This document shows positions 34,768-42,670 of a DNA stretch of 48,021 bases, piece after piece (the first letter of the stretch is position 1; the number at the start of each line of letters is the position of its first letter). The notes beneath the pieces are model-generated. The model searched no databases. It was not told the DNA's origin and worked only from the letters and a program-made list of their open reading frames with translations. The DNA lies in the NCBI GenBank assembly GCA_012963885.1, contig DTUY01000329.1, positions 1 through 48,021 on the forward strand, read 5' to 3'. Origin of the DNA: Candidatus Poribacteria bacterium. GTDB lineage: Bacteria; Poribacteria; WGA-4E; UBA9662. The translations under genes were made by a program, and so were the position numbers.

Positions 34768-35784
34768 TCAAAACTGCTTTGCAAACCGCATATCGTTTTC
34801 AAACATTAGCCGTAAATCTGTGATGCCAAACTTGAGCATTGCAATTCGATCAACTCCCATACCAAAGGCAAAACCAGTAACATTTTCAGGATCATAATTG
34901 ACATGTTCAAAAACATTTGGATCTACTAAACCGGATCCAAGAATCTCAAGCCAACCGGTATGGGAACAAACACGACATCCTTTAGAATCACAGAAGAGAC
35001 AGGATATATCCACCTCGGCTGAAGGCTCGGTGAACGGGAAAAAATGAGGGCGGAACCTGACCTGTATCGTATCACCGAACATCTGACGTGCAAAAGAATA
35101 CAGAACACCTTTTAATTCGCTAAAAGTCACATGGTGATCAACAAGTAATCCTTCTACTTGATTGAACATCGGCAGATGGGTGATATCGTAATCTCGACGA
35201 TAGACTTTACCGGGAACAATAATACGAATAGGAGGTGCCGTCTTTTTCATCACTCGGATTTGGACTGGGGAGGTATGTGTTCTTAAGACAATGCCTTCAT
35301 CTATATAAAAAGTGTCTTGTAAATCTCTTGCTGGATGATCTTTTGGCGTATTGAGAGCGTCAAAATTGTAGAACTCAAGTTCAATTTCGGGGCCTTCAAC
35401 AACCTCAAATCCCATGCCTTTAAATATCATCTGAATCTGATCCAAGACCTGAGTTATCGGATGTCTTCGGCCAATTTGCCTGCGCCGACCAGGTAACGTG
35501 ATGTCAATCGTTTCTTCTGCTAGTTTATGTTCATGTTTGTGTTGATTAAATTTCTCTATTACTTGATCGAATTTATTGGTGATTTCTAACCGAATTTCGT
35601 TAGAGAGTTTACCGATAACTGGCTTCTGTTCTTTAGAAAGCTTACCCATTCCCTTCATCACGTCAGTAAACAATCCCTTGCGACCAAAATACTTAATTCG
35701 AAGTTGTTCCAGCGTTTCAAGCGTTTCGACTTCCTGTATTTCTGCTAAGGCTTCGGTTCTAATTTGCTCCAGTTGATCTTGCAT
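34768..35784 (-). CDS. pheS: Phenylalanyl-tRNA synthetase alpha subunit
   Basis: 338 residues. The N-terminal coiled coil (about 1-90) binds tRNA. The class II catalytic core includes GRRHPITQ, DTFYIDEG, LRTHTSPVQ, FNQVEGLLVD, RPHFFPFTEPSAEVD, a CLFC...CRVC cysteine cluster and GFAFGMGVDRIAMLKFG with DLRLMFEND at the end. It charges tRNA-Phe together with PheT. pheT, usually directly downstream, is absent here; the next gene is a secreted domain protein. A good promoter with TTGACT and TAGAAT lies at 35842-35814. Confidence 0.98.
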   Translation of the reverse strand: MQDQLEQIRTEALAEIQEVETLETLEQLRIKYFGRKGLFTDVMKGMGKLSKEQKPVIGKLSNEIRLEITNKFDQVIEKFNQHKHEHKLAEETIDITLPGRRRQIGRRHPITQVLDQIQMIFKGMGFEVVEGPEIELEFYNFDALNTPKDHPARDLQDTFYIDEGIVLRTHTSPVQIRVMKKTAPPIRIIVPGKVYRRDYDITHLPMFNQVEGLLVDHHVTFSELKGVLYSFARQMFGDTIQVRFRPHFFPFTEPSAEVDISCLFCDSKGCRVCSHTGWLEILGSGLVDPNVFEHVNYDPENVTGFAFGMGVDRIAMLKFGITDLRLMFENDMRFAKQF

Positions 35785-35813
35785 GTGCCTTTCCCTCTAT
35801 GTAATGCGCGACA

Positions 35814-35842
35814 ATTCTAGCATAAGTCTTTCTGTGAGTCAA
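35814..35842 (-). promoter_or_regulatory. Promoter of pheS
   Basis: Minus-strand TTGACT (35842-35837), 17-bp spacer, TAGAAT (35819-35814) preceded by TGC, an extended -10. The leader to the pheS ATG is about 25 nt, so there is little room for a T-box or other riboswitch. Confidence 0.85.
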
Positions 35843-35880
35843 TACGATGCCTGAGAACTCAGTGTCCATCTGCTTTTGCG

Positions 35881-35909
35881 TTGAAACCTTAATATGGTTG
35901 TGATAGAAT
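35881..35909 (+). promoter_or_regulatory. Promoter of the nagA operon
   Basis: TTGAAA (35881-35886), 17-bp spacer, TAGAAT (35904-35909) preceded by TGA (extended -10). Predicted start near 35916, about 27 nt before the nagA ATG. It is divergent from the pheS promoter within about 40 bp. Confidence 0.82.
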
Positions 35910-35942
35910 ACGAAAAATCACGGTAACCTTAGCAGAGATCAC

Positions 35943-37091
35943 ATGCACATTAACGGTTGGCTTGTTGGGCTGAAGCAACATGTTGAAATTGAGATGGCTG
36001 ACGGAGTATTCTCAACCATCACCAAAGTGAAGGAGAGCAGTTTAAATCATCAGGATGTGTGTATTGCCCCTCCGTTAATTGACATTCAGGTGAACGGGTT
36101 TGCTGGTTATGATTTAAACAGTGATGATGTAAAAACAGCAGATGTATGCCAGATGGTGAAATCGCTTTGGAAGACCGGAACAGGTTTTTGCTGTCCAACT
36201 GTTGTTACCGGTTCGAATCAGCGAATGTCCAAGTCAATCCAAGTTATCACAGCTGCACTTAAGGATCCTACCATTAATAGGTCTATTATTGGTATTCATG
36301 TAGAAGGACCATACATTTCACCGCAAGACGGCCCTCGTGGTGCGCATCCAAAGGAGCACGTCCGCCAACCGAACTGGGATGAATTTCAGCGCTGGCAGGA
36401 CATAGCAGAAGGGCAGATTAAAATTCTTACGTTGGCTCCAGAGACAGAGGGCGCTATAACCTTAATCGAAAAGTTAAGAGAAAGCGGCGTAGTCGTCGCA
36501 ATAGGTCATACTGGCGCAGAACACCAGCAGATTCAAGATGCGATTCAGGCAGGTGCCACGATGTCCACGCATTTGGGAAATGGCGCCCATGCCCAGATCC
36601 GTCGTCATCCAAATTATATTTGGGATCAACTAGCGGCAGACGAATTGCACGCCAGCTTTATTGTTGATGGACACCATTTACCACCTTCTGTGGTAAAAAG
36701 TATGTTTCGTGCCAAGGGACTTGAACGTGCAATTCTAGTCAGCGATGCAGTGCATCTGGCTGGGTTAGAGCCTGGGCGATACCAATTCGGCAGCCAAGAC
36801 ATCGAATTGACTTCTAATCAATCTGTTCGGTTGTATGGTACTGATTACTTAGCAGGATCTGCCATTGAGTTAGCACGCGGGGTTGAAAATAGTGTGAAAT
36901 TTGCTGAGATTTCTTTGGACCAAGCATTCCGACTGGCAACCGTCCAACCTGCGGGTGTGCTTGGCCTTGATAATCAGATTGGATCCATTCAGGTCGGACG
37001 AAACGCAGATTATATTACATTCCAATGGGACAAATTGGGATACAAAATTAAGGTGTTATCAACTGTAATAGATGGACAAAACAGAAATTAA
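35943..37091 (+). CDS. nagA: N-acetylglucosamine-6-phosphate deacetylase
   Basis: 382 residues, an amidohydrolase-superfamily barrel. It has APPLIDIQVNGFAGYD in place of the HxH motif, as E. coli NagA does, then IHVEGPYISPQDGPRGAHP with the metal-binding Glu, AIGHTGAEH and STHLGNGAH with the metal/substrate His residues, and LVSDAVHLAG with the catalytic Asp. It converts GlcNAc-6-P to glucosamine-6-P and acetate, in amino-sugar catabolism and cell-wall recycling. There is no nagB or transporter nearby. The next gene begins 2 bp after its stop. Confidence 0.92.
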   Translation: MHINGWLVGLKQHVEIEMADGVFSTITKVKESSLNHQDVCIAPPLIDIQVNGFAGYDLNSDDVKTADVCQMVKSLWKTGTGFCCPTVVTGSNQRMSKSIQVITAALKDPTINRSIIGIHVEGPYISPQDGPRGAHPKEHVRQPNWDEFQRWQDIAEGQIKILTLAPETEGAITLIEKLRESGVVVAIGHTGAEHQQIQDAIQAGATMSTHLGNGAHAQIRRHPNYIWDQLAADELHASFIVDGHHLPPSVVKSMFRAKGLERAILVSDAVHLAGLEPGRYQFGSQDIELTSNQSVRLYGTDYLAGSAIELARGVENSVKFAEISLDQAFRLATVQPAGVLGLDNQIGSIQVGRNADYITFQWDKLGYKIKVLSTVIDGQNRN

Positions 37092-37093
37092 TC

Positions 37094-37675
37094 ATGGGAG
37101 TATTTCGGGAACACTATATCGGTAGCATAGTTTCTTATTCGGCCTTCTTCGGAGTTTCAATGGGGGCGACTCTTGTCGGTCATTGGTTATTTCAAAAGCC
37201 AATGGATTGGAATTCAACAGTATCTATCAAACCTTGGTGGCATATCGTTGCTTGTTTTATAATTGCAATATTATTTGGATTGTGGCCTGATGTCGATATT
37301 AAAAGCAAAAGCCAGTCGATTTTTTACAAAATTTTCGTCATCATGAATATTTTCTTAATTCTAAAAGGATGGTACATTGAATCGGCGTTTTTCGGATTAT
37401 TCGCCATGTTACCGATGCTTGGCAAACACCGAGGTTGGACGCATTCCAGAATCACAATGATTTTGTTCCCGATGATCTTCATCATTCTACCGCTTTATCT
37501 GCACAAGGAAATTATCAACATCGAAAATTGGTTGTCTCCAACAAACTTTGGTTTGGTAAGAACTTCCATTCCCTTTTATGTTGCTGGTTTGATTGGTTAC
37601 GCAACACATCTTCATCTCGATAGTGTTTTATTAACTTTACCTAAATCGTGTCACAGAAGAGTTAAAAGAACATAA
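37094..37675 (+). CDS. DUF457/YdjM-like membrane metal-dependent hydrolase
   Basis: 193 residues with about five membrane segments. Conserved polar residues of the family appear as LWPDVD, GKHRGWTHS and YATHLHLD, which would form a metal site at the membrane face. E. coli YdjM is LexA-regulated; the family's substrate is unknown, phospholipid-phosphatase-like at best. Two bases separate it from nagA and 17 from the CCA enzyme, so it is inside one operon. Confidence 0.8.
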   Translation: MGVFREHYIGSIVSYSAFFGVSMGATLVGHWLFQKPMDWNSTVSIKPWWHIVACFIIAILFGLWPDVDIKSKSQSIFYKIFVIMNIFLILKGWYIESAFFGLFAMLPMLGKHRGWTHSRITMILFPMIFIILPLYLHKEIINIENWLSPTNFGLVRTSIPFYVAGLIGYATHLHLDSVLLTLPKSCHRRVKRT

Positions 37676-37692
37676 CGGGTGATCTGAATACA

Positions 37693-39042
37693 GTGAAATC
37701 TATTCCGGTTGAGAATATACTGCCCAACTTACCCAACTTGGAACTCCTTTTTCAACTTAATGAGTTCGCTAAAGATCAGGGGATTCAACTCTATCTGCTG
37801 GGTGGATCAGTACGGGATTTGCTGCTTAGACGTCCAATTAATGATTTGGATTTTGCCGTCGATCACAATCCAATCTTGTTTGCCAAGCAATTTGCAAATG
37901 CAAGCGACGCTGCCTTTGTTAAGTTAGAGGATCAGCCAGCCACAGCACGCATTGTGATTCGGTCGGATCAATCTAACATCGATTTTACTCAGTTTCGATC
38001 CGACAATCTGGAGTTAGACCTTCAGTTACGGGATCTGACTATAAATGCAATAGCTTTTAATCTCACCCAGTTATTTAATAGTCATCAAATTGATCTAATT
38101 GATCCATATAATGGTTTGGACGATATGGAGAATCGGATTATACGATTTTCCAGCGAACAGGTTGTTGCTGATGATCCGCTACGTCTTTTGCGTGCCTACC
38201 GCTTTTCCGCACAATTGAGGTTTAACCTACCTGCAGAAACAATTGCACTGACCAAGAAATACGCTGACCAGTTAACAAAAGTTTCGATGGAACGAATCAG
38301 TGGTGAATTATTGAAAACCCTCTCAGCCAGTGAGTCTGTAGATTCTTTACGACTGTTGTCGAGGCACCAGATCTTGTTACCTGTTATTCCAGAACTTGAA
38401 GTGACAGATGAAGATTTAGCAGCTATCGCTATATTTGAATCAGAAGGGATACCTGATATACTCCAGCCATATTATCAGGAGGTAGATCAATATCTCCAGA
38501 CAAAGCTTCTAGGAAATTTCAGGCGTTATGAGATTGTTAAACTTGCCATTTTTCTTGGATCAACCAAGACATTGATTCAGATTACAAACCGTTTATGTTT
38601 AAGTAAAAAAGCCTTTAGACTGATTAAACGTATACACTTTCATCAATTGAGTTTCGTCAATTTAGTAACTAAACCTTCAACTTCACGTCAGGAAATTATC
38701 CAGTTTTTACGGAAAACAAAACGAGATTGGGTTTCTGTTGCATTGCATGTCTATGCACGTATCAGATCTGAAGGTTGGCAGATAGGTAATGTCAATATCG
38801 GTAATGTCGAATCTAAAATACCTGAAATAGCTGGGGTTTTTTATCTCGATTTTCTGAAAATTATGAATCGGGGCAGCCTAATTAACGGAAACGAAGTTAT
38901 GCGTAAATATGACGTCACGCAGGGAATTGAATTGGGAAAAATTCTTCGTCATATCGAGGATCTCCAATTTAAACATGTCATTCAAACAAGATCTCAAGCA
39001 TTCTTAGCAGTTGAACGGTTTTTGAAAGAGAAAGCGGGTTGA
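37693..39042 (+). CDS. cca: CCA-adding enzyme / poly(A) polymerase family (class II)
   Basis: 449 residues from a GTG. The nucleotidyltransferase head has LLGGSVRDLLL (GGSVRD at 37-42) and the metal-binding DLD at 51-53, then LRDLTINAIAF, and ADDPLRLLRAYRFSAQL near 155-171, the class II neck motif. The C-terminal helical body, including KVSMERISGELLKTL, continues to the end; there is no obvious HD domain. It adds or repairs the CCA 3' end of tRNAs, though poly(A) polymerase cannot be fully excluded. It overlaps the next gene (TGATG). Confidence 0.9.
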   Translation: MKSIPVENILPNLPNLELLFQLNEFAKDQGIQLYLLGGSVRDLLLRRPINDLDFAVDHNPILFAKQFANASDAAFVKLEDQPATARIVIRSDQSNIDFTQFRSDNLELDLQLRDLTINAIAFNLTQLFNSHQIDLIDPYNGLDDMENRIIRFSSEQVVADDPLRLLRAYRFSAQLRFNLPAETIALTKKYADQLTKVSMERISGELLKTLSASESVDSLRLLSRHQILLPVIPELEVTDEDLAAIAIFESEGIPDILQPYYQEVDQYLQTKLLGNFRRYEIVKLAIFLGSTKTLIQITNRLCLSKKAFRLIKRIHFHQLSFVNLVTKPSTSRQEIIQFLRKTKRDWVSVALHVYARIRSEGWQIGNVNIGNVESKIPEIAGVFYLDFLKIMNRGSLINGNEVMRKYDVTQGIELGKILRHIEDLQFKHVIQTRSQAFLAVERFLKEKAG

Positions 39043-39770
39043 TGAAACTTAATCTTGCTAACAATCTAATAGAAGATAGCTGGCAGCTACACCAGCAACT
39101 TGCCGACAGGTTATCGAATTCGGTTTCCGAACTATTAGGGCTTGATACCACGATGTCCTGTGCTATTGTAGAGAGAATTGAAGGTTGCGATTTTCTGGAC
39201 GAAAACGTAGAAATCGTATTTTGTCAAATCGGACTCCCTCCAATACAGGGCGAATTGATTCTTGCTATTCCAAAGAGACTGTCATTTTGGATTGTCTCTC
39301 AACTTCTCGATTATTCGGATACTGAAGAAATTGGCAATCGTATACTCACGAAAGTTGAACAGATTTCACTTATGCAGTTCGTGAATCTAATAGTGGTTAA
39401 TCTCTCCGAAGAGTGGCAGCAAATTAATTCTGAAATTCATGCCAGATTTGATACTTTGGATGTAACAGGTGATGAGTTAGCTAATGTACTCCAAACGTGT
39501 GAAGTCATGCTGGTCGGCATCGAAACAATCGTTAGCCAAAATATTATCGAAAATCTATGGTTTTGTTATACGGAAAGTTTTGTTTCGACCATGCAAGCAG
39601 AACAGGAAAAGAAACGAGAGGAATTGGATCGGCAGAGCAGATTGCGAGGAGACGTCCGTCAGGACCTAGTATCAACTTTAGAAATAGTATTGGAATCGTA
39701 CACTACGCGAATTGAAAATCGATTGGATCAACTTGAAGCAAAACTTGACAGGATGATTCAAGACGAATGA
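39042..39770 (+). CDS. FliM/CheC-like protein of unknown function
   Basis: 242 residues from the ATG that shares one base with the cca stop (TGATG). Residues about 70-185 match the flagellar switch FliM middle-domain pattern: GELILAIPKRLSFWIVSQLL, then LTKVEQISLMQFVNLIVVNL followed by SEEWQQI, then a NxFANIV-like segment and ENLWFCYTES where FliM has a CIPY-type motif. A charged helix (EQEKKREELDRQS) and a coiled-coil-like tail (TRIENRLDQLEAKLDRM) follow instead of the FliN-like domain. No flagellar or chemotaxis gene is in the window. It may be a repurposed switch-fold protein. Confidence 0.55.
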   Translation: MKLNLANNLIEDSWQLHQQLADRLSNSVSELLGLDTTMSCAIVERIEGCDFLDENVEIVFCQIGLPPIQGELILAIPKRLSFWIVSQLLDYSDTEEIGNRILTKVEQISLMQFVNLIVVNLSEEWQQINSEIHARFDTLDVTGDELANVLQTCEVMLVGIETIVSQNIIENLWFCYTESFVSTMQAEQEKKREELDRQSRLRGDVRQDLVSTLEIVLESYTTRIENRLDQLEAKLDRMIQDE

Positions 39771-39777
39771 GTAAACT

Positions 39778-40581
39778 TTAAGCTATTGAGTGTGTGATAC
39801 TTGTCCATATAAGTTTAATGGCAAAAGCTAAGACCGTAACCACTAGTACAATTCGAATCCACTTATCCCCCTTTTCTACCGCCCAGTGACTGCCAATCCA
39901 CGCACCTGCTGCATTTCCTACACCAAGCGAAATACCAAACCTCCAATCTACATGTTTATTAATAACAAAAATGATCAGGGCGACAAGGGTACAGAAGAGA
40001 ACAACGAACATCTTTAAAGCATTGGTTCGCACCAGATTAAAGCCATTAACAATAGTTAGCGTTGCAATGATCATAAACCCCACACCAGCTTGGATAAACC
40101 CCATGTAGATACCTAAAAAGAAAAAAAGAAGTACAGCTAGAATTTTCCGAAAAGCTCCCAGATTTTCGACGTCACTTTGGAATTTCTTAAATGGATTAGA
40201 AAGTGTGATCACCAAGACACCAAACATTATAATAGCAAGCAGACGATTAAAAATGACACCGTTTTTGTCGAATTTCCCAAGGTTGATGACCAATAGAGCA
40301 CCCATGACAGCGCCAATCATCGCTGGAATCGCAATTAAAATACCATAGCGAAAGTCGGAGACCCCTTTTCGACGGAAGCCCGCAACACCGACAGTGTTCT
40401 GGATCATGATCGCTACACGATTGGTGCCGTTGGCCATTGTTGCCCCATCTAGACCAAGAAAGATTAACACCGGAAGCGTAAGTAAAGACCCTCCGCCTGC
40501 AACCGTATTGAGAAAGCCTGCACAGACTCCCGTCGTAACGACAATGGCAAGTTGTACAAAAGGATGGTTTAATAACTCCAA
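39778..40581 (-). CDS. TSUP-family transporter (TauE/SafE)
   Basis: 267 residues, about eight membrane segments in two halves, each starting with a family motif: NTVAGGGSLLTLPVL near residue 25 and GVGNAAGAWIGSHWA near 220. TSUP proteins export sulfite, sulfoacetate or related anions, or import organic acids. The substrate here is open. It is convergent with the FliM-like gene (7-bp gap) and lies 25 bp after mqnC, so it is probably co-transcribed with mqnC. Confidence 0.9.
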   Translation of the reverse strand: MELLNHPFVQLAIVVTTGVCAGFLNTVAGGGSLLTLPVLIFLGLDGATMANGTNRVAIMIQNTVGVAGFRRKGVSDFRYGILIAIPAMIGAVMGALLVINLGKFDKNGVIFNRLLAIIMFGVLVITLSNPFKKFQSDVENLGAFRKILAVLLFFFLGIYMGFIQAGVGFMIIATLTIVNGFNLVRTNALKMFVVLFCTLVALIIFVINKHVDWRFGISLGVGNAAGAWIGSHWAVEKGDKWIRIVLVVTVLAFAIKLIWTSITHSIA

Positions 40582-40606
40582 AGACTTGCGGCCTTATTGT
40601 GGTGGC

Positions 40607-41677
40607 TTAGTTGATAATTTCATAGAAAAAGTTACGTTGTTTGGGGACATAACCGAGTTCCACAACAAGCCGCTCAATCTCTTCCATTGGCATGCAGTAT
40701 ATGGTGCCCGCTTGGCTAACAACGTTTTCCTCGATCATCGTTCCACCCATATCATTTGCGCCAAATTTCAGTGAAAGCTGTCCTATTTTTGGTCCTTGAG
40801 TAACCCATGATGACTGGAAATTCGGAATATTATCCAGCATTAATCGCGAAATAGCCAATGTTTTGAGATACTCAAAGCTGCCAGATGCAGGCATATGTTC
40901 GAGTCGTGTATTGTTTGGTTGAAGCGACCAGCAAATGAAAGCCGTGAATCCGCCTGTTTCGTCCTGTAGGTCACGTAATCGCAGTAGGTGTTCGACTCGC
41001 TCACCATAACTCTCAACATGGCCATACATCATCGTCGCACTTGATTTTAATTGAACTAGATGTCCCTGCCGCATGACCTCTAACCATTCAGCAGCTGTGC
41101 ATTTCTTAGGAGAAATGGTATCTCGTGCATGGTCAGTCAGGATTTCTGCTCCCCCACCCGGAATTGACCCGAGTCCAGCATCACGTAAGCGCGTTAAAGT
41201 TTCTATTAGAGATATTTTGTTGATCTTAGCAAACCAGTCAAGTTCCGGGGGTGAAAAACCATGAATATGGATATCATAATTCGCTTTGATCCATCGAAGA
41301 AGATCTTCGTACCAGCCAAGTTTGAGTCTTGGATGTAGACCGCCCTGCAGAAGAATTTGTACACCACCAAGGTCAATAGTTTCCTGTATTTTCTGACCAA
41401 GCACTTGACGTGATAGAGTATACGCTTCCAAATCCTTCATGTGGCGATAGAAAGCACAAAAATCACAGTCCACATGACATACATTCGTATAGTTAATGTT
41501 GCGATCTACGATATAGGTCACGTACGGTTCAGGATGAATCCTTTTCCGAATAAGATCTGCCGCGTTACCAATTGACAACAGGTCATAGCTTTTGAACAAA
41601 GTTAAGCCGTCATCGTAATCAAGGCGTTCATCCAATAGTGCTTTTTCCAGAATCGGCTGTATTGATGCATCAATCAT
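40607..41677 (-). CDS. mqnC: Cyclic dehypoxanthinyl futalosine synthase
   Basis: 356 residues, a radical-SAM enzyme. The [4Fe-4S] motif is CHVDCDFCAF in the context VDRNINYTNVCHVDCD. Further hallmarks are LLQGGLHPRLKLGWYEDLL, HGFSPPELDWFAK, GLGSIPGGGAEIL, SATMMYGHVES, LQDETGGFTAF, and FGANDMGGTMIEENV near the end, the full MqnC pattern. It cyclises dehypoxanthine futalosine in the futalosine route to menaquinone. The other mqn genes are not in the window. It is probably in one unit with the TSUP transporter. Confidence 0.96.
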   Translation of the reverse strand: MIDASIQPILEKALLDERLDYDDGLTLFKSYDLLSIGNAADLIRKRIHPEPYVTYIVDRNINYTNVCHVDCDFCAFYRHMKDLEAYTLSRQVLGQKIQETIDLGGVQILLQGGLHPRLKLGWYEDLLRWIKANYDIHIHGFSPPELDWFAKINKISLIETLTRLRDAGLGSIPGGGAEILTDHARDTISPKKCTAAEWLEVMRQGHLVQLKSSATMMYGHVESYGERVEHLLRLRDLQDETGGFTAFICWSLQPNNTRLEHMPASGSFEYLKTLAISRLMLDNIPNFQSSWVTQGPKIGQLSLKFGANDMGGTMIEENVVSQAGTIYCMPMEEIERLVVELGYVPKQRNFFYEIIN

Positions 41678-41870
41678 TATTTTACCTTCTCTTCAGCTAC
41701 CTTAGGCATAAATTTTAACACTCATAGCTATTGACGTCAACTTCACTACCCAAGCCAACAAATAATATTTTATTATTTTGAGTACACTATTTTGGTTGAC
41801 TTGCTGTTTTTATTACTTCAATATCAAAATAATGAAAGTCATCGGAATGTCAATATGCTTCTCGATGAAG
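41678..41870. other. AT-rich stretch between mqnC and the decayed gene
   Basis: No coding frame or clear terminator seen. It presumably holds the mqnC promoter, but I cannot identify one with confidence. Confidence 0.4.
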
Positions 41871-42240
41871 TTAGGGTCTAACAATAAGTTCTAAATGACC
41901 AAAGACTTCTGCTTCGAATCGAATGATACCTTCCAGATAGCGTTCCTGAGAAAGTATTTTTTGAACATATCCGTCGCGGATAGCGACAAAATTAATAATA
42001 CGGCTTAAATATCTCCCAGAGACGTTTTGACAGAAGGAACATAATATAAGAATCTGTGTGAGTTAGGTGGTTAAGGGCCAAAATAGTAGGGAACTCATCG
42101 ATTTCCCCCAAATGCTCCATAGTAGATTTAGCATCAATGTCTACTTTGAGACCTTCAGGTAATATCTGCTGATTAGAGGCAACAAGGACTCATCCGCTCC
42201 AATGATAAGAGTATTTCCTTTTGGGTCTGAAATCCAACAT
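41871..42240 (-). pseudogene. Decayed gene with frameshifts, intact start and RBS
   Basis: On the minus strand AAGGAGAGG (42254-42246) precedes an ATG at 42240-42238. Protein-like sequence then switches frame at least twice: CWISDPKGNTLIIGADESL in one frame; ILPEGLKVDIDAKSTMEHL and EIDEFPTILALNHLTHTD in a second, reached by about 42175; and SRIINFVAIRDGYVQKIL then EGIIRFEAEVFGHLELIVRP in a third, ending at the TAA at 41871-41873. Joined, they give one protein of about 122 residues. No family recognised. This is a pseudogene unless the frameshifts are sequencing errors. Confidence 0.6.
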
Positions 42241-42351
42241 CTGATCCTCTCCTTATCTTGGTAGATCAACATCTTCAACCAACCATAATGTCATACAGTT
42301 GATAAGTAATACCAACGTCAGTTTGGAAATGAAGGAGGTACTTCTGTCGTC

Positions 42352-42468
42352 TTGAATTCACTGTTTAGAAAAGAAATCATTGATGTGGCCAATCCAAATT
42401 ATCCTATTGGTTTGGTTGATCAGAATAAAATCGAGATATCAAAATTACACGGAATTGCAAACAGTTGA
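42352..42468 (+). pseudogene. Short coding-like remnant with consensus Shine-Dalgarno
   Basis: A perfect AAGGAGGT at 42332-42339 is followed by TTG at 42352 and a 38-codon frame (LNSLFRKEIIDVANPNYPIG then LVDQNKIEISKLHGIANS) to TGA at 42466-42468. Spacing of 12 bases is long. It reads like a truncated N-terminus of a lost gene rather than chance sequence; family unknown. Confidence 0.3.
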
Positions 42469-42670
42469 ACGGCCATTTCAAGCGCGAAAAATAAGCTATC
42501 GAAAAGACAAATTAGATTATCCAAGAACGGTTAACCAAAAAGAACATTGCCCTACGATGTATTGATCTCATCAATGATAGAGGCACTAGTTATTTTAAAA
42601 GTTGGTTGAACATGATATAATATCCATCTAAGTCAAACAATCACTGAAATTATATTGTGGGCACAAGAGA
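42469..42670. other. Gap carrying the promoter of the sugar cassette
   Basis: No coding frame. It holds the extended -10 element at 42613-42621. From 41678 to 42670 there is no intact gene, making this the least gene-dense part of the window. Confidence 0.5.
42613..42621 (+). promoter_or_regulatory. Extended -10 promoter of the dehydrogenase-kinase cassette
   Basis: TGA-TATAAT at 42613-42621 is a consensus extended -10. The -35 region, near TTTTAA at 42593-42598, is weak, as is common for extended -10 promoters. The leader is about 43 nt to the ATG at 42671. A missing -35 may mean an activator is needed. Confidence 0.7.

Noticed and set aside
42380-42565. 61-codon plus-strand frame before the sugar cassette
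   Set aside because: No ribosome-binding site; a neighbouring frame (42352-42468) has the Shine-Dalgarno and more protein-like sequence.
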